Shown: positions 1 to 6,510 of the stretch, one piece after another
How positions within the stretch are numbered: the stretch's first letter is position 1
How the letters are laid out: each line of letters starts with the position of its first letter
From: a virus
Direction: 5' to 3' (one strand)
Length of the DNA stretch: 28,153 nucleotides
Virus record (IMG/VR): IMGVR_UViG_3300039044_000008
Coordinates: 1 to 28,153 of that record
Notes under the pieces: generated by a model
The model's database searches: none
Told to the model about the DNA's origin: nothing
What the model saw: the letters and a program-made list of their open reading frames with translations, nothing else
Program-made: the position numbers and the translations under genes

Positions 1-50
1 CAACCGCAATGCAAAACCAAACCAAAAGAGACATGCCCATTTACATTCTT

Positions 51-77
51 TTGGCACCCGAACTGTGCACAATAATT
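51..77 (+). promoter_or_regulatory. weak promoter candidate upstream of the first gene
   Basis: The first 106 bases hold no gene. They are AT-richer than the rest of the window. A TTGGCA at 51-56 is followed 15 bases later by ATAATT at 72-77, which loosely fits a sigma70-type -35/-10 pair with a short spacer. It could drive the coupled small-gene string that begins at 107. The -10 match is poor, and the operon may instead be read from further upstream, outside the window. Confidence 0.25.
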
Positions 78-106
78 GGTGTTATTTACTTTTTTGTGAG
101 GTGGTG

Positions 107-481
107 ATGAACCCGATATTTGCAAACCCGATATTCCTGAATGCCCTGGCTCCGATGGTGCTGCACGCCATGGGTCAGATAATCGTAACCATCATGCAAG
201 CACACGGTGAGAAGATGGTGGGCGCCCACCATTCGAGGCAGTGGCGCGAGGTTGGCTTCTCGCAAGGTGACGCCGCGTGGTGGGGTCAAGAGTCTAATGT
301 ACTGGTAAGCCTGCATGATATTGATGGTGTGATCAAAGTGCGCTTTTACATTCCCGGCCTTGTGGATCTTTCCACTATCCGAGAAAGAGAGGAAATTGAT
401 TACAATTTTCAATGGCTTGCAAGATGGCTTAGGCGTTGTTGTGACGTTGCTGTGTGGAAGGCGAATGAGGTGAAGTCATGA
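107..481 (+). CDS. hypothetical small phage protein, hydrophobic N-terminus
   Basis: 124-residue protein that I do not recognise. The ATG at 107 is chosen because a GAGGTGGT-type ribosome binding site ends just before it; a longer reading from an upstream GTG at 65 lacks one. The first residues repeat as NPIFA-NPIFL, written by a 15-base tandem duplication (110-139). A hydrophobic stretch follows (about residues 11-30), then a soluble part with Trp pairs (AAWWGQ, QWLARWLRRCC). The N-terminus could be a membrane or amphipathic helix. It shares an ATGA overlap with the next gene, so the two are probably translationally coupled. The function is unknown, and its place before the terminase says only that it belongs to the accessory string preceding packaging. 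Confidence 0.6.
   Translation: MNPIFANPIFLNALAPMVLHAMGQIIVTIMQAHGEKMVGAHHSRQWREVGFSQGDAAWWGQESNVLVSLHDIDGVIKVRFYIPGLVDLSTIREREEIDYNFQWLARWLRRCCDVAVWKANEVKS
110..139 (+). repeat. 15-bp tandem duplication (two copies)
   Basis: The 11-base string AACCCGATATT occurs at 110-120 and again at 125-135, in phase with codons, giving NPIFA followed by NPIFL at the start of the first gene. This is a small in-frame tandem duplication, probably from replication slippage. Confidence 0.7.
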
Positions 482-1230
482 CAGGTCGTAAATTCCATAG
501 ATTGCACTGGATTCACCTAAGCAACCGTAGACACGAAGCCCACGAGGTTTTGGAGGTCTATCGCTACCGGACGAAAACATTGCGTCGAGAGGTGCCAATA
601 AACCCGATGAGCGTGGCGGAGTTGGCGCTGATGCCTTTGAACGAGTGGTTCACCAAGGCGCACGAGGACCAGCTGAACATAGCTTTCAGTTCGGTACGGT
701 CGATTGCATATTACAAGGATGAGTACCCTGATAACTACCTTGAATGGGCGAATGAGTCTTGCGATTTGAAGGAACCAGCCATTGCCATCGCCAAGGTGCT
801 TGTTTCCAGGGCGAAAGAACGCGTGGTGTACAGCCCTTATCGGGACCACGCCATCAGCCTGAAGTGGTGTCAAGGCCATCGCGACGGCTACAATTTTGGT
901 TTTGGGTTTTTCGTTGAGTGCGTCAAACTCAGCCAATCTGTTGTGGAAGTGGAGTTGGGGCGTGATCTGTGTGTAGATGGTTGTGAGATCTGCGCGGAGG
1001 ACAGGCGCAACGAATCCAGGGCCGCCGTTTTCGATCCGACAAAAACCGCGCCGAACCCGTATGATTGTTTCCGCAAGATCGTCTGTCTCAAGTCGAATCG
1101 TTGGCACTATCAAAAAGCCAAGTGTCCGCATTGCGACAGGACAATTGTTGTTGTGCCGCCGGGGTACAAGCAAGCGCTTGATTGGATGATTCGAGTTGAA
1201 GCGCTCCAAGGCAGGGAGGTCACGTTTTGA
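478..1230 (+). CDS. hypothetical protein with paired-cysteine (zinc-ribbon-like) C-terminus
   Basis: 250 residues, starting at the ATG that overlaps the previous stop (ATGA). No family recognised. The N-terminal two thirds looks helical and charged. The C-terminal third carries clustered cysteines: C165, C169 and C172 (CVDGCEIC), C203, and C216/C219 (CPHC). This spacing fits one or two structural zinc sites, as in nucleic-acid-binding ribbons; zinc binding is inferred from spacing alone. A 238-residue open frame lies on the opposite strand over the same DNA but is a shadow. The gene ends in a strong AGGGAGGT (1213-1220) that serves the next gene. Confidence 0.65.
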   Translation: MTGRKFHRLHWIHLSNRRHEAHEVLEVYRYRTKTLRREVPINPMSVAELALMPLNEWFTKAHEDQLNIAFSSVRSIAYYKDEYPDNYLEWANESCDLKEPAIAIAKVLVSRAKERVVYSPYRDHAISLKWCQGHRDGYNFGFGFFVECVKLSQSVVEVELGRDLCVDGCEICAEDRRNESRAAVFDPTKTAPNPYDCFRKIVCLKSNRWHYQKAKCPHCDRTIVVVPPGYKQALDWMIRVEALQGREVTF

Positions 1231-1529
1231 CAAAGGCTATGAAACCGTCAGTGTATATCGCCACGGGCGCGCTACTTAGCGCCTTGCCGTGGATGTTGGT
1301 GTCCATTGTGGCGCTCAGGCCCACAGCAAATCCCACACCGCCGGAACGTGTGGTGATGGTGTGTGACCAGAACAACCGACTGATGCGCAAGGGGCACGAG
1401 TGGTTCTCCATGCGCAAGGTATACGGCGGAGCATACCCATGGCGTGATGAACACGAGTTCTCAAGCAGCCGAGCAGGGATGGCATGGTGTAAGGATCTCA
1501 AAGCAAAGGAGAAGAAAGATGTCCGATGA
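1227..1529 (+). CDS. hypothetical single-pass membrane protein
   Basis: 100 residues. The start is a TTG overlapping the preceding TGA, chosen because AGGGAGGT sits 6 bases upstream; an in-frame ATG at 1239 is the alternative. Residues about 8-29 (YIATGALLSALPWMLVSIVAL) form one hydrophobic segment after a Lys-containing N-terminus, consistent with an uncleaved signal anchor. The rest is polar and basic, with two Cys. It may be a small inner-membrane phage protein. No family is recognised. Its end overlaps the following start by 11 bases. Confidence 0.55.
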   Translation: MTKAMKPSVYIATGALLSALPWMLVSIVALRPTANPTPPERVVMVCDQNNRLMRKGHEWFSMRKVYGGAYPWRDEHEFSSSRAGMAWCKDLKAKEKKDVR

Positions 1530-1749
1530 TGCAATCAGACGAGGGTTGGAGTTAGAGAACAAACTGACGGGTTATCGCGGTGATCAGATCACAGGCAACG
1601 TTTTGGTGGGTGTGTTCGGAGAAGGTATTGCGATGGGCGTACTGGAAAACCGCAATGGTGAACAGCGCGCCACGGTGTTGCTGAGTGCTCAGGATGTCAG
1701 GAAGTTGCGCGACTACCTAAACATGGCGCTCGAATCGTGGGAGAAGTGA
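1519..1749 (+). CDS. small hypothetical protein
   Basis: 76 residues starting MSDDAIRRG. The frame is open further upstream, but the ATG at 1519 is preceded by AAGGAG at a proper distance and the upstream extension lies inside the preceding gene. The protein looks like a compact alpha/beta fold, with a repeated Gly-rich middle (GNVLVGVFGEGIAMGV) and a C-terminal helix (AQDVRKLRDYLNMALESW). No family recognised. It is a member of the coupled small-gene string before the terminase. Confidence 0.55.
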   Translation: MSDDAIRRGLELENKLTGYRGDQITGNVLVGVFGEGIAMGVLENRNGEQRATVLLSAQDVRKLRDYLNMALESWEK

Positions 1750-1752
1750 AAG

Positions 1753-1980
1753 ATGAAGGTTGCCAACGTTGAAAGCACAATAATCACCATAGACGGTCAA
1801 GAGTTTACCGCCGGTGGAGAAGTAACGATAAGCTTCAATGCCAACAACGAATCAATGGAGATCGACGAGAAGCGTCGCAAGCCGTTTGTCATAGGCACAT
1901 CTAGCACGGTATCGGGCACGCTTCGGATGTTCGTTCAGGAGTTGGATTCAGCGGGCAAACCCGTATGGAGGCAGCGATGA
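1753..1980 (+). CDS. small hypothetical protein, beta-rich
   Basis: 75 residues, three bases after the previous stop, with GGGAG (1739-1743) as a plausible ribosome binding site. The pattern ESTIITIDGQEF...GEVTISFNANNES suggests beta strands. It ends DSAGKPVWRQR, which closely resembles the end of the next protein (DSAGNPVRWRYE). In both, the codons for the Trp-Arg pair form the ribosome binding site of the following gene. Function unknown. Confidence 0.5.
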   Translation: MKVANVESTIITIDGQEFTAGGEVTISFNANNESMEIDEKRRKPFVIGTSSTVSGTLRMFVQELDSAGKPVWRQR

Positions 1981-2228
1981 GCTTCAAGCGACGATTCAAA
2001 CGCAATGGCATCATGGCGCCACGCCCGCGCAACCGGCATCCCGACATGACAGACAATGGCAACATGTGGATCACCATGGAAACGGGACAACCCGTGCGCG
2101 TTGAAGGAAGTATTCGCGGCCTGTCTACGTCATTGCTCGTGTACGATGATCTCGTGGGGCGCACCCCTGTCGGGCGCGTGGCGGAGACAGATTCGGCAGG
2201 CAATCCTGTGAGGTGGAGGTACGAGTGA
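1977..2228 (+). CDS. small basic hypothetical protein
   Basis: 83 residues starting MSFKRRFKRNG. The ATG at 1977 overlaps the preceding TGA and has GGAGG (1967-1971) five bases upstream; an ATG at 1965 overlaps that binding site and is less likely. The N-terminus is strongly basic, which could mean nucleic-acid binding, though no motif is visible. The C-terminus resembles that of the preceding gene product, suggesting that at least the gene ends are related by duplication. Confidence 0.5.
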   Translation: MSFKRRFKRNGIMAPRPRNRHPDMTDNGNMWITMETGQPVRVEGSIRGLSTSLLVYDDLVGRTPVGRVAETDSAGNPVRWRYE

Positions 2229-2512
2229 GCAAAGCAAGCAAACCATGTGAGGGCGTCGAGCCCGATTCAAGGTCAAAGCGATGGACTACCCGACGCCAGG
2301 CGCCGTTGCTACAAGCAGGTCAATCGGAGCATGTGTTGTCATTGACGAACTGGTTAGGCATTTCACCAAACCTTCACTTGCTGCAAGATCTCCAAGATCT
2401 TTACGCCCTTCCGGAGCATGTCGTGCGCCCCCGCATGGATGACCAAATGGATGCACTAAACTATGCGCTCAATTCAGCACCATGGGCTGAAGTGCTGAGA
2501 GGTGAAGAATGA
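2225..2512 (+). CDS. small hypothetical protein ending in a DDQxDA motif
   Basis: 95 residues. The GTG at 2225 overlaps the preceding stop, with GGAGGT at 2215-2220. It is unrecognised overall. The C-terminal stretch RMDDQMDALNYAL resembles the last catalytic segment of large terminase nuclease domains, such as KHDDQVDAMSQAI in the terminase of this same window. The rest of a nuclease is absent, so this is either a remnant, a regulator mimicking the segment, or chance. Confidence in the gene rests on overlaps and binding sites rather than homology. Confidence 0.45.
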   Translation: MSKASKPCEGVEPDSRSKRWTTRRQAPLLQAGQSEHVLSLTNWLGISPNLHLLQDLQDLYALPEHVVRPRMDDQMDALNYALNSAPWAEVLRGEE

Positions 2513-2937
2513 AACGATACAGCACCATCCCCGAAATGTGCGCGGCGTTTGCCGAGTATGATGCGAGCGTGCACCGGGTTAAATCACAAGACCCGGCCCG
2601 CCCGATCGTGCAGGCCACGAAGCAGGCGATCACCGTACCACCGAACTATGACCACTGGCAGGACATCAAGCGAGTGTTCGCGTTGGCGCGGCGTCGCACG
2701 TGCGCCCGCATGCCCGACTGGATCTTTGACCTGTGGTTGGACAACCGGGTCAACACCATCAGCGTGCGTACCCTGTCCAAGCGGCACAACGCCACGCATG
2801 AAGAGAAGATCGGCAAGAGCGCGCTGAACAACAGGTTTCTCACCATTGACCAGATCGTTGAGCAGGCGATGGCGGATATGAACATGTGCCGAGTCAACAA
2901 CGATCCAACCAGACAACCCGTGGAGGCATGGGCATGA
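2509..2937 (+). CDS. hypothetical protein, possible helix-turn-helix
   Basis: 142 residues, ATGA overlap with the previous gene and AGAGGTG upstream. The sequence is helical and basic in the middle (RRRTCARMPDW). The segment ISVRTLSKRHNATHEEKIG (residues about 84-102) reads like a helix-turn-helix, and the C-terminal half may be a second helical bundle. It might be a DNA-binding regulator or packaging accessory, given its place two genes before the terminase small subunit. No specific family can be named. Confidence 0.55.
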   Translation: MKRYSTIPEMCAAFAEYDASVHRVKSQDPARPIVQATKQAITVPPNYDHWQDIKRVFALARRRTCARMPDWIFDLWLDNRVNTISVRTLSKRHNATHEEKIGKSALNNRFLTIDQIVEQAMADMNMCRVNNDPTRQPVEAWA

Positions 2938-3266
2938 AGTCAACAACTTGGGTAATCGCACGGATGGCGGGTAAGAATTGCACGGATGCAGCAGAAGAGG
3001 CAGGCTACACAGGCAATCCACCACGCGATGCGTATGAATTGCTCAAGGACTGCCAACGACTCAGGGAGCAAGAGGCCATCGAACCCGGCAGTATTGAGAT
3101 GTTGGCCTCACACTATCGCGAAAAACGCGAGGAACTGCGCCGTGAGTTGAGACGCATCGGCAGGTTGATCACGGCGTGTGATATCCTTTCGTGCGAAAAC
3201 GACACGAACAGGTCATGTGTGTCCGTACCTTTTCAGTCAGTGTACATGCCGAAATGCGCGAAATAG
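2934..3266 (+). CDS. HTH protein resembling terminase small-subunit N-termini
   Basis: 110 residues; the ATG at 2934 overlaps the previous stop and has GGAGG (2922-2926) seven bases away. The segment WVIARMAGKNCTDAAEEAGY resembles the GKNATQAAIEAGY helix-turn-helix seen near the start of many small terminases and related phage DNA-binding proteins. A charged helical region follows (HYREKREELRRELRRI), then a short Cys-containing tail. The next gene also looks like a small terminase, so this one could be an accessory DNA-binding protein or a diverged partner. Confidence 0.55.
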   Translation: MKSTTWVIARMAGKNCTDAAEEAGYTGNPPRDAYELLKDCQRLREQEAIEPGSIEMLASHYREKREELRRELRRIGRLITACDILSCENDTNRSCVSVPFQSVYMPKCAK

Positions 3267-3297
3267 CGCACCGCTTCTGCACCATAAGGGTAGAAGC

Positions 3298-3717
3298 ATG
3301 AAAAAAAATAAATACAAATTTACGGGGAAGAACGCCGAAAAGAAGCAACGCATCATGGAGTTTATTGAACGTGGTGCGACGCTTGTGATGGCAGCCAACG
3401 CCGTCGGCATCTGCCGCACGACTCTATGGAACTGGCGCAAGGCAGACGAAGCGTTTGACGATGCGGTGTGTAACCTGTGGGTCGAGCAGTCACTTGAGCA
3501 ACTCGACAAGCTCAAGGCGTCGGACGACTGGCGGTCGGCGGCGTGGATGCTTGAGCGTCGCGAGAAGTCGATGCAACTCAAGTACGAAGAGCCTGAGCAG
3601 AAACAAAGCAATCCCCTCGAAGGCATCGACCTGGACAAGCTGGAAGATGACGAGCTTGCAACGCTCATACGACTCATTAGAAAATCAAAACCTGACGGCG
3701 ATCCTGGCGAAGGCTGA
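3298..3717 (+). CDS. terminase small subunit (putative)
   Basis: 139 residues; start at ATG 3298 after AAGGG. A longer reading from 3178 would overlap the previous gene heavily and encode an atypical Cys-rich leader. The N-terminal part (residues 14-50) carries a homeodomain-like helix-turn-helix, MAANAVGICRTTLWNWRK, typical of DNA-recognising small terminase subunits. A middle helical region (LEQLDKLKASDDWRSAAWML) would serve oligomerisation, and an acidic-then-basic tail may contact the large subunit. Its 3' end overlaps the large-subunit gene by about 70 bases. The assignment rests on the fold pattern and position. DNA recognition for packaging is inferred. Confidence 0.75.
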   Translation: MKKNKYKFTGKNAEKKQRIMEFIERGATLVMAANAVGICRTTLWNWRKADEAFDDAVCNLWVEQSLEQLDKLKASDDWRSAAWMLERREKSMQLKYEEPEQKQSNPLEGIDLDKLEDDELATLIRLIRKSKPDGDPGEG

Positions 3718-5128
3718 AGCCGACCTCGCGCGCCGCGACCTTGCCGAGTTTGTACGGCAGGCATGGCATGTGTTGGAACCCACCACCCCGCTCGTGTGGA
3801 ACTGGCACATCGACGCCATTTGCCAACATTTGATGGCGGTGGCAGATGGGCGCATCCGGCGCTTGATCATCAACATCCCGCCCGGTCACATGAAGTCGCT
3901 ATTGGTGAGCGTCTTCTTTCCCGCATGGATGTGGCTCAAAGATCCGTCATGGCGTTTGTTCAGTTGCTCCTATGCCAAGAGCTTGGCGACACGCGACACG
4001 GTCAAGACACGCGATATCATCACGTCTGATTGGTATCGCGAGACGTTCGATATTGAGTGGCAGATGGCCACCGATCAGAACCTCAAGACGAACTACAAAA
4101 ACACCGCGACCGGCGAGCGCCTGTGTGCCTCCACTGGATCGGCGGTGGTGGGCTTCCGTGGTGATTGCATTACGGTCGATGACCCGCTCAACACGCTAGA
4201 CGCATACAGTCAACTCAAGCGGACCAAGGCAAACGAGTGGCTCGGCAAGGCGATGTCAACGCGCCTCAATCATGCCGAGACAGACCCCATCATCATCGTC
4301 ATGCAGCGACTGCACGAGGATGACCCGACGGGGCACTTTCTGGAGTCAGGTCTTTGGACGCACCTGTGCTTGCCGAGCGAATACGACCCCGACCGGCACT
4401 GCAAGACAGGCATCGGATGGGAAGATCCGCGCACCGAAAAAGGCGAACTGCTCTTCCCTCAGAAGTTTCCGCAAACCGTCCTCGACGAAGCCAAAGATCC
4501 GACGAACCTCGGGCCGCGAGACTTCGCAGGACAGCACAACCAACACCCCTCGCCTGCTGACGGCGACCTCTTCAAAGACGGATGGTGGCAATACTACGAT
4601 GAGTTGCCCGGCCAATTCGACGTGGTGGTCCAGTCATGGGACTGCGCGTTCAAGGATGAGTCCGACAGCGACTACGTGGTGGGTCAGGTATGGGGCAGGC
4701 GCGGCGCCAACTTCTACCTGATTGACTCGATCCGAGCCAAGCTCGACTTTCCCGCGACCGTGCGGGCGATCAAGAACATGCACGCCAAACACCCGTATGC
4801 GCGTGCCATCTACATTGAAGACAAGGCGAACGGCCCGGCGATCATCCAGACCTTACGGCAAGAGATCCCCGGCATCATCCCGGTTAACCCACGCGGCAGC
4901 AAATATGCCCGCGCGGTCAGCGCGTCAAAGTATGCGCAGGCCCAAAACATCTACCTCCCCGATGGCGCGCCATGGGTGCTCGACTTCACACGAGAGTGTG
5001 CGTTGTTCCCGCGCGCCAAGCATGACGATCAGGTGGACGCGATGAGTCAGGCGATCATTCAACTGACCGCGACGCGCAAACCTGCAATCACCAAAGCCAA
5101 ATCAAACAGGCGAACAAGACGACGTTGA
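3647..5128 (+). CDS. terminase large subunit (ATPase/nuclease)
   Basis: About 493 residues. This is the packaging motor that pumps DNA into the prohead and cuts it. The ATPase domain has a Walker A-like loop IPPGHMKS (77-84) and Walker B ITVDDP (175-180). The RNase H-like nuclease domain has its acidic triad in SWDCAF (D332), YIEDKANG (E391/D392) and KHDDQVDA (D460, D461, D464). The order and spacing match Terminase_6/6C-type enzymes. The start is uncertain: ATG 3647 and TTG 3656 both lie inside the small-subunit gene, and neither has a strong ribosome binding site, so coupling to the upstream gene is likely. The C-terminus is basic (SNRRTRRR). Confidence 0.93.
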   Translation: MTSLQRSYDSLENQNLTAILAKAEADLARRDLAEFVRQAWHVLEPTTPLVWNWHIDAICQHLMAVADGRIRRLIINIPPGHMKSLLVSVFFPAWMWLKDPSWRLFSCSYAKSLATRDTVKTRDIITSDWYRETFDIEWQMATDQNLKTNYKNTATGERLCASTGSAVVGFRGDCITVDDPLNTLDAYSQLKRTKANEWLGKAMSTRLNHAETDPIIIVMQRLHEDDPTGHFLESGLWTHLCLPSEYDPDRHCKTGIGWEDPRTEKGELLFPQKFPQTVLDEAKDPTNLGPRDFAGQHNQHPSPADGDLFKDGWWQYYDELPGQFDVVVQSWDCAFKDESDSDYVVGQVWGRRGANFYLIDSIRAKLDFPATVRAIKNMHAKHPYARAIYIEDKANGPAIIQTLRQEIPGIIPVNPRGSKYARAVSASKYAQAQNIYLPDGAPWVLDFTRECALFPRAKHDDQVDAMSQAIIQLTATRKPAITKAKSNRRTRRR

Positions 5129-6510
5129 AACCAAGCAAGACATTTTTGGAGTTGTTGGACAAGTACGGCGTGGAGCCCATCCACCACAAGCCACAACCTC
5201 AGATGGTGCGCCGCTTTGGTCTTGTCGCACACGCTGACGTGCAAGAGCCCATCGGCACGACTGGCACGCAGACATGGGCGGGTGAGATCTCGGTTGAAAC
5301 CAACCCCGAATACCACCCCCATTTTGTGCGTGGCAGTTGGGGCGAGCCCGGCCTGTACGAGGAACTGTACCGCTCGGAGCCTCAGATCTTCGATGCGGTG
5401 AACGAACGCTGCGAAACACTCGTGGCGGGCACGTTTGAACTCCAGATGCCCGGACGAGTCAACCCGGACATGGAGCCGCGCCTACAAGAGCTTGTGTTGT
5501 TCCACGGCACGCGCATCAAAAACATTTACGGCGGATGGGATAACTTCGTCGAGCATGCCTCCACCGGCATCCTCAAGTTTGGATTCACGCCCTTTGAAAT
5601 CATCTGGGCACACGGCAAGACGCGCAGTTGGGTCCATGATCTCCAGTTCCGCGAGCAAGCGACCGTCGAGCGATGGCAGTTCAATGAGCGCCAGACGCAG
5701 ATGATCGGCTGTGAGTTTGCCACCGGCGTCGGCGGCAACGGCAGAACCTACACGCTACCCGCCACCGGCCCGCGCGTGGGTGACTGTCGGTTGATGGTCG
5801 TCAACGTCAACGCGCAGGGCAACAACGTCGAGGGCATTAGCCCCATTCGACCTTCACTCCATTACTGCCAGTTTAAGCAACTGTTGATGCAGATCGCCGC
5901 TGTCATGGCGGAGAAATACGGCGTGCCCATTACCTACGTCTACGAAGACCCACAGGCCGCACAGGCCATGATGGTCGCAAACGGCATGGGCGACGATGAA
6001 GAGATGGACGATGTCTATGACGTCATCGAAGAGATGAGCGCCGTGGACGCCACCGTGCTGACCTTGCCGGGCGCCATTCGGATCGGGACCACCAACCCGA
6101 CCAACCAGATGCCATCGTTCAAAGACTTGATCGACTACTGCGATCAAATGATCCGCACCCCATTCAACAACGAAGGGGCATTGCTGGGCATGCAAGGCGC
6201 GGTCGGTTCCTACGCCCTTGGCGAAGTCAAGGAACGCGAGGCGCTGAGTTCTGCACCGTACTATGCCCGACGCATCTGCGTGGCCCTGGACAAGCTCACT
6301 CGTCGTATCGTGCGCACTGAGCTTGGCGACATGGTCGAATATCCCAAATGGGTCTGGCGCATCGATGGCATGCAGGATTCCGGCAAGTGGCTGGCAGACA
6401 TTCGATCACTGTTGCCGAATGTACCCCTTACACAATACCCCCCAAAACTCAAAGAAGCCGTGCTCTCGCGGCTGGATTTGCCCCCTGACGCATTGGATGG
6501 CCTTGAATGA
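5125..6510 (+). CDS. portal protein, DUF935 / Mu gp29-like
   Basis: 461 residues, starting at a TTG that overlaps the terminase stop (TTGA). It forms the dodecameric ring at the unique capsid vertex through which DNA passes. Features consistent with the DUF935 portal family are an N-terminal arm, then LYRSEPQIFDAVNERCETLVAG, GILKFGFTPFEIIW, the wing and stem region with QFKQLLMQIAAVMAEKYGVP, and a C-terminal LIDYCDQMIRTPFNNEGALLG followed by GSYALGEV. The length fits the family. Location directly after the terminase is canonical. The upstream ribosome binding site is weak, so expression probably depends on terminase translation. Confidence 0.85.
   Translation: MKPSKTFLELLDKYGVEPIHHKPQPQMVRRFGLVAHADVQEPIGTTGTQTWAGEISVETNPEYHPHFVRGSWGEPGLYEELYRSEPQIFDAVNERCETLVAGTFELQMPGRVNPDMEPRLQELVLFHGTRIKNIYGGWDNFVEHASTGILKFGFTPFEIIWAHGKTRSWVHDLQFREQATVERWQFNERQTQMIGCEFATGVGGNGRTYTLPATGPRVGDCRLMVVNVNAQGNNVEGISPIRPSLHYCQFKQLLMQIAAVMAEKYGVPITYVYEDPQAAQAMMVANGMGDDEEMDDVYDVIEEMSAVDATVLTLPGAIRIGTTNPTNQMPSFKDLIDYCDQMIRTPFNNEGALLGMQGAVGSYALGEVKEREALSSAPYYARRICVALDKLTRRIVRTELGDMVEYPKWVWRIDGMQDSGKWLADIRSLLPNVPLTQYPPKLKEAVLSRLDLPPDALDGLE

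Noticed and set aside
517-1233. 238-residue open frame on the minus strand
   Set aside because: It lies wholly antisense to a gene with proper overlaps and binding sites; its translation looks like low-complexity shadow sequence.
3255-3270. TGCGC/GCGCA inverted repeat before the small terminase gene as operator or packaging site
   Set aside because: Five-base arms are too short to stand out in this GC-rich DNA; kept only as a remark.
4272-5045. Ser/Thr/Arg-rich frames of 149 and 107 residues inside the terminase gene
   Set aside because: Compositionally shadow frames of GC-rich codons; the terminase frame with Walker and nuclease motifs is clearly coding.
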